A stretch of 14,024 bases of DNA, taken from positions 1-14,024 of the forward strand of contig CAZUZD010000154.1 in NCBI GenBank assembly GCA_964624465.1. Direction: 5' to 3'. Both the position numbers and the translations under genes were made by a program. Source of the stretch: CAZUZD01 sp964624465. Its GTDB lineage: Bacteria; Planctomycetota; Planctomycetia; Isosphaerales; Isosphaeraceae. The notes beneath the pieces are model-generated. The model was not told the DNA's origin. It worked only from the letters and a program-made list of their open reading frames with translations, and searched no databases. Below, piece by piece: positions 1-6,803 of this stretch. The stretch's first letter is position 1. Every line of letters starts with the position of its first letter.

Positions 1-139
1 GGTCGACGACCGCGAGGCCCCGGTGGCCGAGGCCGCCCGCCGCGCCGCCGACCGCAACGCCGCCGCCACCCGTGCCGTCCGCGACCGCGCCCGGGCCCTG
101 GGCCGGCCGGCGCCACCGACCGTCCGGGGCCGACCGTGA
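1..139 (+). CDS. C-terminal tail of an unidentified protein (partial)
   Basis: An open frame enters from the left edge, beginning with the codon at position 2, and ends at TGA 137-139, giving 45 residues. The peptide is rich in Ala and Arg (for example AARRAADRNAAATRAVRDRA) and ends in a Pro-rich tail. Third positions are almost all G or C, and the stop is immediately followed by a terminator-like hairpin with a T-tract, which supports this being the end of a real gene. No family can be recognised from this tail. Charged Ala/Arg helices of this kind occur in many planctomycete proteins, so no function is proposed. Confidence 0.45.
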   Translation, partial: VDDREAPVAEAARRAADRNAAATRAVRDRARALGRPAPPTVRGRP

Positions 140-158
140 CCGGCCGGGTCGGGTTTTT
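130..158 (+). terminator. Probable rho-independent terminator after the first gene
   Basis: CCGACC (130-135) pairs with GGTCGG (147-152) across an 11-nt loop, and the stem is followed by G and five T (154-158). The stem overlaps the stop codon at 137-139. The T-tract stands out in this very GC-rich sequence. It would separate the upstream gene from the sigma factor promoter that starts at 169. Confidence 0.5.
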
Positions 159-168
159 CATATTTCTG

Positions 169-197
169 TCGACATTCCCACGGCAATCCAGTTCAAT
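169..197 (+). promoter_or_regulatory. Promoter of the ECF sigma factor (TCGACA-N17-TTCAAT)
   Basis: A -35-like TCGACA (169-174) and a -10-like TTCAAT (192-197) are separated by 17 bp within an AT-richer stretch. Transcription would start near 204, leaving a leader of about 50 nt to ATG 257. The same two hexamers recur at almost the same spacing upstream of both kinase genes, which is the main reason to believe this element. Confidence 0.55.
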
Positions 198-256
198 GGC
201 CTCTCAGACAAGCACGCTTTGGGCATTGACACCATTCGCGGTCACGATCGGTCGCG

Positions 257-892
257 ATGGAGCGGCCCGCTGACGCGGATCGAGCGAGCGTCATGGCACG
301 GCCCGACGACGAGCCGACGAATCCAACCCTGCTGGGCCGGCTCCGGCAGACGCCGGCGGACCCGCTGGCGTGGGACCAGTTCCTCGAGCGCTACCGACCC
401 CGGGTCGTCGCCTGGTGCGTGCGCTGGGGACTCCAGCCGGCCGACGCCGAGGACGTGGCCCAGCTGGTGATGCTCCGGCTGGTCCGGACCATGACGCAGT
501 TCGAGTACGACCCGTCGCAGCGGTTCCGCTCGTGGCTCAAGACCGTGGTGCACAACGCCTGGAAGGACTTCCTGGCCGCTCCCCAGACCCGCGCCCTGGG
601 CGCCAGCGGCGGCCCGGCGGACCTCGAGTCGGTGGCGGCCCGCGACGACCTGTCGCAGACCCTGGACGAGGCCTGGCGGCAGGAGCTGATCGACCAGGCG
701 ATGCTCCGGGTCCGGCTCCGGGTGCAGGATGACACCTGGCAGGCCTTCGCGCTCACGCAGCTCGACGGCCTCACCGTCGAGGAGGCCGGCCTCCGGCTCA
801 ACCGCTCGCTCTCGATGATCTACAAGGCCCGCAGCAACATCATCCGCATGCTCCGCCAGGAGGTCGACCGCCTGGAGGGGCTCGAGCCCTGA
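257..892 (+). CDS. ECF-type RNA polymerase sigma factor
   Basis: The product is a 211-residue sigma-70 family protein with only regions 2 and 4, the usual ECF size. Region 2 spans roughly residues 38-107: the core-binding helix contains DAEDVAQLVMLRLVRTM, and the 2.3/2.4 part contains FRSWLKTVVHNAWKDFL. An acidic linker (about 108-140) leads to region 4 (about 147-205), whose helix-turn-helix includes TVEEAGLRLNRSLSMIYKAR for -35 recognition. It would direct RNA polymerase to a specific promoter set. Two transmembrane Ser/Thr kinases with anti-sigma-like zinc motifs follow on the same strand, an arrangement known for planctomycete ECF groups linked to kinases, so they are probable regulators. 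Neither ATG 257 nor the in-frame ATG 293 has a clear Shine-Dalgarno. The 293 start (199 residues) matches the short N-terminus usual in the family and is a real alternative. Confidence 0.85.
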   Translation: MERPADADRASVMARPDDEPTNPTLLGRLRQTPADPLAWDQFLERYRPRVVAWCVRWGLQPADAEDVAQLVMLRLVRTMTQFEYDPSQRFRSWLKTVVHNAWKDFLAAPQTRALGASGGPADLESVAARDDLSQTLDEAWRQELIDQAMLRVRLRVQDDTWQAFALTQLDGLTVEEAGLRLNRSLSMIYKARSNIIRMLRQEVDRLEGLEP

Positions 893-913
893 GCCCCGGG
901 CCGGACCGGGGGT

Positions 914-943
914 TCGACAGGACGGGCCCGCATCTGGTTCAAT
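914..943 (+). promoter_or_regulatory. Promoter of kinase 1 (TCGACA-N18-TTCAAT)
   Basis: TCGACA (914-919) and TTCAAT (938-943) are separated by 18 bp. The surrounding bases, from the sigma factor stop codon through the -10, closely match the region upstream of kinase 2 (GGTTCGACAGGACGG in both), so this intergenic block was duplicated together with the kinase gene. Transcription would start near 950, giving a leader of about 108 nt. This implies that kinase 1 can be transcribed independently of the sigma factor gene. Confidence 0.55.
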
Positions 944-956
944 CGATCCGGTTTGT

Positions 957-972
957 CCGACACCGGTGTCGG
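957..972. promoter_or_regulatory. Perfect 16-bp palindrome, candidate operator of kinase 1
   Basis: CCGACACCGGTGTCGG is a perfect palindrome with no loop, beginning 14 bp after the end of the predicted -10, so it covers about +8 to +23. A loopless palindrome there fits a dimeric repressor site better than an RNA hairpin. Its right ten bases are also complementary to CCGACACCGG at 1027-1036, so a 10-bp leader stem is possible as well. No regulator can be named. Confidence 0.35.
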
Positions 973-1057
973 TCGGGCCAGCCAGCGGCCGTCCTCGCAG
1001 AGCGATCTGCTGCCCCCCTCACGGCGCCGACACCGGCCTCCTTGACGAGCCCGATCG

Positions 1058-3832
1058 ATGAGCGATCCGTGCCCGGATCCGTCCGTGCTCGACCAGCTCC
1101 TGGGTGAGGCCCTCTCCGTCGTCGAGGAGCAGCGGCTCGACGCCCACCTGCTCACCTGCGCCGCCTGCCGGCGCATCCTGGAAGTGCGGACCAGCCTCGA
1201 CTGGGGCACCCATCCGGTCACCGTCGCGGCCGCGACGGCCGGGCACGCCTGGTCGGTCCTGGGGCCGCCCGCGCCCGCGCGGTCCGCCCCTGCCCCCGCC
1301 CCCGCCGTGGCGCCCGGCCCGGCCCTGACGGGTTACGAGCGGCTGGAGCGGCTGGGTGGCGGCTCCTCGGGCGAGGTGTACCGGGCGATCGACCGTCGTC
1401 TGGGGCGGGTGGTGGCGCTGAAGCTGCCGCGGTTCGGGCCGGACCCCGGTGCGGTGGAGCGTGAGCGGTTCCGGCGCGAGGGTCAGGTGCTGGCTCGGCT
1501 GAACGACCCCGGGCTGGTGACGGTGTACGAGGTGGGCGAGTCGGACGGTGTGCCGTACCTGGCGATGGAGTACGTGGAGGGTCCGACACTGTCGCGGGCG
1601 ACGCTGGGCCAGCCGCAGCCGGTGGGCCGATCGGCGTGGGTGTGCGAGCGGCTGGCGCGGGCGTTGCAGCAGGCGCACGAGGCGGGCCTGGTGCACCGCG
1701 ACCTCAAGCCGGCCAACGTGCTCCTGCAGCGGAGCGGTGGCGCGGCAGACCAGGGCAGCCGCAATGGCGTGGGCAGCGAACCGCCCTCGGGCCCGACGGG
1801 CTCGCTGTGGGGGACGCCGCGGATCATCGACTTCGGGCTGGCGAAGGACCTGCGCTCGGTCGACGACCTGACGCTGGAGCGGGACATCCTGGGGACGCCG
1901 GGTTACATGGCTCCGGAGCAGGCTCGGGGTCGTCACGGCGAGGTGGGTCCGGCGACGGACGTGTACGGCCTGGGTGCGATCCTGTACGAGCTGCTGACGG
2001 GTCGTCCACCGTACCGTGAGGCGGACCCGCTGCAGACGCTGCTGGCGGTGAGCTTCGGCGAGCCGGTGTCGATCGACCGGCTGCGCGGCGGGGTGCCGCG
2101 GGACCTGGTGACGATCTGCGCGAAGTGCCTGGAGAAGGAGCCGCGTCGGCGTTACGGGAGTGCGTTGGATCTGGCGGAGGACCTGCGTCGGTTCCGCGAG
2201 GGCTATCCGATCACGGCTCGTCCGCCGGGGGCGTGGGGCCGGACGGTGCGGTGGGTGCGTCGTGAGCCGGCGCGGGCGGGGCTGATCGGTCTGGGCACGC
2301 TGGTGGTGGCGACGCTGGCGATCGGCGGGCCGCTGGTGGCGGTGCGCGAGGCGGCCCGGGCCCACCAGGAAGCCGAGCGTGCCCGCCAGTTCCAGGCGCT
2401 TCAGGAAGACGCGCTGGCCCAGGCGACCCTGGCGCGCGAGCAGCGCGATCGGGCCCACGACAACTTTGAGATGGCCCGCGAGGTGGTGTCGGACATCTCC
2501 GAACTCCTCCAGCAGGGCCGGAGCATCTTCGACGACCGCCCCACCGACCTGGAGGTCAACCTCCACGGTGTGACCGAAAGGTTCCAGGATCGGTTCGCGA
2601 TCCAGGAGTCCACCGACCCGGCCGTCGTGCTGGACCAGGCCGATGGGCTGGTGCGGCGGGCGATCCTCAGTCGCCAGCTCGCCGACCCCGATGCCTGGCG
2701 CCGCAACATCGACCGCGCCCTGGCGAGCTTCGAGGCCGTCGACCGCCGGGGTGAGCTGCCGCTGGGGCGCCGCTACTTCTGGATCGTCGCCCTGTTCGAG
2801 CGTGCCGACGTGCTCCTGAGGCAAAAGGAGCCCTTCGAGGCCGCCCGCGCGCTCCAGGATCGGGCCCTGGCGCTGGCCGAGGAGCTGCACCAGAGCGATC
2901 CCGCCCAGAACGATTGGTTCTTGCTCTGGGCCCGGCTCCAGATCCGGCGCTGCGCCACCGAGCCCGAGGGCTCCGAGCGGATTCGCCGGGTTCAGGCGGT
3001 GTATGACGCCGCCGGCGCCCGGCTGGCCCGGCGGGGCCCGTCCGAGGACGTCGAGGCGATCCTCCGGAACAGCGGCGTCCAACTCGGGAGCCTGCTCTGC
3101 GCGATGGACCAGCCGCACCAGGCCGTGCCCGTCTTCCGCGATGCCTACCAGCGGTTCGAGGCGGTCCGGCGGGCGCAGCCGCGATCGGCCACCGTCGCCG
3201 CGCAGTTCAGCTCCCTGGCCCAGGGCCTGGCGACGGCCCTGGAACGGACGGGCCAGCCCGACGCGGCGGCCGAGGTCCTCGACCGAGTTTTCACACTGCT
3301 GCTCCAGCCGCAGGGCGTCGACGAGGTCCTGCCCACGGTGGTCATCCAATCGCTGGTCACCGCCACCGTCAAGCTGCACCTCCAGCGGGGCGACTTCGCG
3401 GGGGTCGAACGCACCTGCCGCATCGGGATGCCGCTGACGCGGTCCGATGCGCCCCACGCCTGGCTGGAGTGGAACCTGGCCCGGGCCCTGGCGGCGCAGG
3501 GGCGGTTCGATGAGGCGGTCGGCCTCGCCGAGGGGCAGATGCGGCGGATGCAACTGCCGGCCGTCTGGATGCCCGACTTCGCCCGGGTGCTGGTGCTGGC
3601 CTCCGAGGCGCTCCGCCATCCGACCGACCCGGCCACGCCCCCCGAGCCCGACCGCGCCGATCGGTACGACGCCCGGGCCGTGGCCTGGCTCGAGCGGGCT
3701 CTGACGGCCCCCGGCCGGCCGGTGGACGTGGCGAGCACCCGCGCCCGCATCCGCGAGCTGGACTGGTCCACCCTGCGCGGTCGAGACGACTTCGCGGCGC
3801 TGGTGCGCCGGCAGGCCCTGGACGGGCCCTGA
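1058..3832 (+). CDS. Transmembrane Ser/Thr kinase 1 with anti-sigma-like zinc motif and TPR-like C-terminus
   Basis: This 924-residue receptor-type protein kinase has four parts. Residues 1-60 carry an H30-x3-C34-x2-C37 motif like the anti-sigma zinc-binding domain. A Pro/Ala linker (about 70-89) follows. The Hanks-type kinase domain (about 92-380) has a Gly loop LGGGSSGEV, Lys122, alpha-C Glu141, HRDLKPAN with catalytic Asp215, DFG Asp258 and APE Glu287, so it should be active. A low-complexity insert (about 225-254) lies between the catalytic loop and DFG. A single membrane helix spans about 407-429 after an Arg-rich stretch, placing the kinase in the cytoplasm. A coiled coil (about 430-475) leads to a helical, TPR-like C-terminal half that is probably extracytoplasmic and sensory. 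DNA 1391-2289 is identical to kinase 2. ATG 1058 lacks a strong Shine-Dalgarno but puts the conserved CPDPSVLDQLL at the N-terminus, as in the paralogue. The target is unknown; the adjacent sigma factor is a reasonable guess. Confidence 0.9.
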   Translation: MSDPCPDPSVLDQLLGEALSVVEEQRLDAHLLTCAACRRILEVRTSLDWGTHPVTVAAATAGHAWSVLGPPAPARSAPAPAPAVAPGPALTGYERLERLGGGSSGEVYRAIDRRLGRVVALKLPRFGPDPGAVERERFRREGQVLARLNDPGLVTVYEVGESDGVPYLAMEYVEGPTLSRATLGQPQPVGRSAWVCERLARALQQAHEAGLVHRDLKPANVLLQRSGGAADQGSRNGVGSEPPSGPTGSLWGTPRIIDFGLAKDLRSVDDLTLERDILGTPGYMAPEQARGRHGEVGPATDVYGLGAILYELLTGRPPYREADPLQTLLAVSFGEPVSIDRLRGGVPRDLVTICAKCLEKEPRRRYGSALDLAEDLRRFREGYPITARPPGAWGRTVRWVRREPARAGLIGLGTLVVATLAIGGPLVAVREAARAHQEAERARQFQALQEDALAQATLAREQRDRAHDNFEMAREVVSDISELLQQGRSIFDDRPTDLEVNLHGVTERFQDRFAIQESTDPAVVLDQADGLVRRAILSRQLADPDAWRRNIDRALASFEAVDRRGELPLGRRYFWIVALFERADVLLRQKEPFEAARALQDRALALAEELHQSDPAQNDWFLLWARLQIRRCATEPEGSERIRRVQAVYDAAGARLARRGPSEDVEAILRNSGVQLGSLLCAMDQPHQAVPVFRDAYQRFEAVRRAQPRSATVAAQFSSLAQGLATALERTGQPDAAAEVLDRVFTLLLQPQGVDEVLPTVVIQSLVTATVKLHLQRGDFAGVERTCRIGMPLTRSDAPHAWLEWNLARALAAQGRFDEAVGLAEGQMRRMQLPAVWMPDFARVLVLASEALRHPTDPATPPEPDRADRYDARAVAWLERALTAPGRPVDVASTRARIRELDWSTLRGRDDFAALVRRQALDGP
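1391..2289 (+). repeat. 899-bp identical kinase-core repeat, copy 1
   Basis: Read base by base, this stretch is identical to 4309-5207 at a constant offset of 2918. It encodes the kinase domain from the beta-2 strand through the start of the membrane helix. Similarity continues with scattered changes on both sides, to roughly 1330 and 2360, and then drops sharply. Four-fold sites here mostly end in G, with frequent GGT and CGT and only about one GCC among nearly thirty Ala codons, whereas the flanks favour GCC and CGC. Confidence 0.95.
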
Positions 3833-3854
3833 GCCCGGGCCGCCGGATTGGGGT

Positions 3855-3884
3855 TCGACAGGACGGCCGCGGCTGGGGTTCAAT
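3855..3884 (+). promoter_or_regulatory. Promoter of kinase 2 (TCGACA-N18-TTCAAT)
   Basis: TCGACA (3855-3860) and TTCAAT (3879-3884) are separated by 18 bp, the same layout as upstream of kinase 1. Transcription would start near 3891, leaving a leader of about 100 nt to the TTG at 3991. The in-frame ATG at 3883 lies inside the -10 hexamer, so it would be absent from a transcript made from this promoter. Confidence 0.55.
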
Positions 3885-3897
3885 GGAGGCTGGCCGA

Positions 3898-3909
3898 CGC
3901 TGGCCAGCG
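3898..3909. promoter_or_regulatory. 12-bp palindrome, candidate operator of kinase 2
   Basis: CGCTGGCCAGCG is a perfect palindrome beginning 14 bp after the end of the predicted -10, the same offset as the palindrome upstream of kinase 1. The sequence differs from that one, so the two sites need not bind the same protein. In GC-rich DNA a 12-bp palindrome can arise by chance. The matched position is the argument for listing it. Confidence 0.25.
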
Positions 3910-3990
3910 ACGGCCCGACGACGGGCCCCGGGCACCCCCGTCGCGCCCGGGTCTGCCGCTCGCCTGCGATTCGCACTGCGGAGGCGTCCC

Positions 3991-6681
3991 TTGATCTCGA
4001 CGTCCGGCGCCTGTCCCGAACCCGAGGTTCTCGACCGCCTGCTCACCGGCACCCTGTCGGCGGTCCAGGAGCGGGACCTCGATGCGCACCTGCTGGCCTG
4101 CCCCGGCTGCCGCCGGCACCTCGACGCCCAGACCCGCCTCGACTGGAAGCTCAATCTCGCCTGGGCCGACCCCGATCCCGCATCGAGCGACCCCGGGCGA
4201 CCGCGGTCGGAGCACGGCCCGGTCACCGGCCCCGGCTCGCGGATCGCCGGGTACGAGTGCCTGGAGCGGCTGGGCGGCGGGGCGTCGGGCGAGGTGTACC
4301 GTGCGGTGGACCGTCGTCTGGGGCGGGTGGTGGCGCTGAAGCTGCCGCGGTTCGGGCCGGACCCCGGTGCGGTGGAGCGTGAGCGGTTCCGGCGCGAGGG
4401 TCAGGTGCTGGCTCGGCTGAACGACCCCGGGCTGGTGACGGTGTACGAGGTGGGCGAGTCGGACGGTGTGCCGTACCTGGCGATGGAGTACGTGGAGGGT
4501 CCGACACTGTCGCGGGCGACGCTGGGCCAGCCGCAGCCGGTGGGCCGATCGGCGTGGGTGTGCGAGCGGCTGGCGCGGGCGTTGCAGCAGGCGCACGAGG
4601 CGGGCCTGGTGCACCGCGACCTCAAGCCGGCCAACGTGCTCCTGCAGCGGAGCGGTGGCGCGGCAGACCAGGGCAGCCGCAATGGCGTGGGCAGCGAACC
4701 GCCCTCGGGCCCGACGGGCTCGCTGTGGGGGACGCCGCGGATCATCGACTTCGGGCTGGCGAAGGACCTGCGCTCGGTCGACGACCTGACGCTGGAGCGG
4801 GACATCCTGGGGACGCCGGGTTACATGGCTCCGGAGCAGGCTCGGGGTCGTCACGGCGAGGTGGGTCCGGCGACGGACGTGTACGGCCTGGGTGCGATCC
4901 TGTACGAGCTGCTGACGGGTCGTCCACCGTACCGTGAGGCGGACCCGCTGCAGACGCTGCTGGCGGTGAGCTTCGGCGAGCCGGTGTCGATCGACCGGCT
5001 GCGCGGCGGGGTGCCGCGGGACCTGGTGACGATCTGCGCGAAGTGCCTGGAGAAGGAGCCGCGTCGGCGTTACGGGAGTGCGTTGGATCTGGCGGAGGAC
5101 CTGCGTCGGTTCCGCGAGGGCTATCCGATCACGGCTCGTCCGCCGGGGGCGTGGGGCCGGACGGTGCGGTGGGTGCGTCGTGAGCCGGCGCGGGCGGGGC
5201 TGATCGGGCTGGGCACGCTGGTGGTGGCGACGCTGGCGGTGGGCGGCCCGCTGGTGGCGGTGCGTGAGGCGGCGCGCGTCCGGCAGCTGAAGCAGCTCAC
5301 GGCGGAGGCGCGGACCGAGGAGCTCAGGGCCCGCGAGCACCTCGACCTGGCGCGCCGGGTCGTGTCCCGCGTCTCCGAGCTGCTGATCGAGGACCAGGAC
5401 GTCAGCAACCTCCCGTTCGGCGAGCTGGAGCAGAAGCTCCAGGCCGAGGCGAACCAGTTCCAGGCGCAGTTCGCCCAGCTCCGCTCCGACGATCCCCGGA
5501 TCGAGCTCGACCGCGTCGAGGGCCTGGTGCGGCTGGCGAGCTCGCAGGAGCGGCCCATGGCCGAGCCGCTGATCGTGCAGGCGCTGGCCGGCTTCGACGC
5601 CCTGGAGCGCGCCGGGCAGCTGCCGACCACGCAGCGCTACTACCGGGTGCTCGCCCTCCGGCAGCAGGCCACGTACCGGCACCTGGACGGGGACCACGCG
5701 GCGGGCCAGGCCCTCGATGCCCGGGCCCGGGACGAGATCCAGGCGCTGTGCCTGGCCGACCCCACAAACCACGACTGGTTCTTCCTCAAGGTCCGGATGG
5801 AGGTGCAGCAGGCGGGCCCCGGCGTGGAGCGGGCACGCCTCGAGCCCCTGGCCGCCGAGTGTCGGGAGCGGATGCGGGCCGGCGGCCCCTCGGTGCCATT
5901 GCAGCAGAGCCTGGCCAACATCCTGGCGGCGCTCGGCATGACGGCACGCGCCGGCGGCGATGTGGACCAGGCGATCGCCTGGCTCGGCGAGGCCCGGGAG
6001 CTCGCCGCCGACCTGGTGCGCCAGAACCCCAAGGATCGCCAGGCCGCCAACTGGTACGGGCTCTGGAGCGTCGCGACCGCCGATATCCTGGAGACCGCCG
6101 GCCGGTTTCCCGAGGCGGTGGCGGCCTGCGAGTGGATCGTTGACCGGGACCAGCCGGAGCTGCGGAGCCGCATCCGCCTGATCGATGCGTCGATGGCCCA
6201 GCAGCTGGTCATGAAGGCCAACAGCCTGCACCTTCAGCTCGGCGACCCGCTCCGGCTCGAACAGTTCTGCCGGCGGGCGCTGCCGTTCGCGGAGGGGGAC
6301 GCAGCCCTCTGGTGGCTGCAGGCGTGCCGGGCCCCGGCGCTGGTGCGGCTGGGCCGACTCGACGCCGGGGTGGGCCTGGCCGAGGATGTGATGGCCCAGC
6401 CGAATCTGCCGCCGATCTGGGTTCCCCCGCTGGCCGAGACCCTGGCGCTGGCCGCTGCCCAGCTCCGGCAGCCCGGCCCCGACCGGCCGGATCCGGACCC
6501 CGCTCACGCCGAGCACTGCGCGGCGCTGGCCGTCCGCTGGCTCGACCTGGCCCTGACCCGCACCCCCGCCGCCGGCCGACCCGCTCTGCTCGCCCGCATC
6601 GCCGCCTGCGACCTCACCGCCCTCCACGACCGCGACGACTTCCGCGCCCTCTGCCGCACCCACGACCTGCCCCTGCCCTGA
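3991..6681 (+). CDS. Transmembrane Ser/Thr kinase 2, paralogue of kinase 1
   Basis: From TTG 3991 the product is 896 residues. GGAGG (3980-3984) sits six bases before this TTG, and the start aligns the zinc motif region with kinase 1; the longer frame from ATG 3883 overlaps the predicted -10. Order: anti-sigma-like H33-x3-C37-x2-C40, short linker, kinase domain (about 87-375) with LGGGASGEV, Lys117, HRD Asp210, DFG Asp253 and APE Glu282, membrane helix about 402-424, coiled coil, then a TPR-like C-terminal half containing AIAWLGEARELAADLVRQNP. From the core to the membrane helix the DNA is identical to kinase 1. The C-terminal halves share only scattered landmarks (a VVS-x2-SELL helix, a D-x2-EGLVR-type segment, a terminal RDDF), so the presumed sensor parts have diverged. 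Function is inferred as a membrane signal receptor phosphorylating the same target as kinase 1. Confidence 0.9.
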   Translation: MISTSGACPEPEVLDRLLTGTLSAVQERDLDAHLLACPGCRRHLDAQTRLDWKLNLAWADPDPASSDPGRPRSEHGPVTGPGSRIAGYECLERLGGGASGEVYRAVDRRLGRVVALKLPRFGPDPGAVERERFRREGQVLARLNDPGLVTVYEVGESDGVPYLAMEYVEGPTLSRATLGQPQPVGRSAWVCERLARALQQAHEAGLVHRDLKPANVLLQRSGGAADQGSRNGVGSEPPSGPTGSLWGTPRIIDFGLAKDLRSVDDLTLERDILGTPGYMAPEQARGRHGEVGPATDVYGLGAILYELLTGRPPYREADPLQTLLAVSFGEPVSIDRLRGGVPRDLVTICAKCLEKEPRRRYGSALDLAEDLRRFREGYPITARPPGAWGRTVRWVRREPARAGLIGLGTLVVATLAVGGPLVAVREAARVRQLKQLTAEARTEELRAREHLDLARRVVSRVSELLIEDQDVSNLPFGELEQKLQAEANQFQAQFAQLRSDDPRIELDRVEGLVRLASSQERPMAEPLIVQALAGFDALERAGQLPTTQRYYRVLALRQQATYRHLDGDHAAGQALDARARDEIQALCLADPTNHDWFFLKVRMEVQQAGPGVERARLEPLAAECRERMRAGGPSVPLQQSLANILAALGMTARAGGDVDQAIAWLGEARELAADLVRQNPKDRQAANWYGLWSVATADILETAGRFPEAVAACEWIVDRDQPELRSRIRLIDASMAQQLVMKANSLHLQLGDPLRLEQFCRRALPFAEGDAALWWLQACRAPALVRLGRLDAGVGLAEDVMAQPNLPPIWVPPLAETLALAAAQLRQPGPDRPDPDPAHAEHCAALAVRWLDLALTRTPAAGRPALLARIAACDLTALHDRDDFRALCRTHDLPLP
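4309..5207 (+). repeat. 899-bp identical kinase-core repeat, copy 2
   Basis: This is the second copy of the stretch at 1391-2289, with no differences seen over 899 bases. The first mismatch on the right is G at 5208 against T at 2290. Further right, changes such as GTG for ATC mark the fading edge. Such a long exact repeat in a draft sequence could also mislead an assembler, so the joins into each flank need independent support. Confidence 0.95.
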
Positions 6682-6803
6682 CCGCCCGGCTCAGCACGGC
6701 CTCCGGACCGGGCACCTGGACGCGCGGCGGCCCGGTCGTCGTGGCCCGCCCGCCGGACGCCGCCGGCCAGCGTCGTGGATCGCTCGCGCCCGGTCCGGAC
6801 AGG

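Noticed and set aside
226..231. Perfect TTGACA upstream of the sigma factor
   Set aside because: No acceptable -10 lies 16-18 bp downstream; 249-254 reads CGGTCG. The TCGACA/TTCAAT pair at 169-197 is complete and is shared with the kinase genes.
1019..3976. Very long open frame on the - strand opposite kinase 1
   Set aside because: It is antisense to a clear kinase gene. Its protein is low-complexity, rich in Arg, Pro, His and Gln, the usual by-product of GC-rich codons, and shows no family motif.
3880..6663. Very long open frame on the - strand opposite kinase 2
   Set aside because: It is antisense to kinase 2 and repeats the same shadow peptide over the identical core, so it carries no independent evidence of coding.
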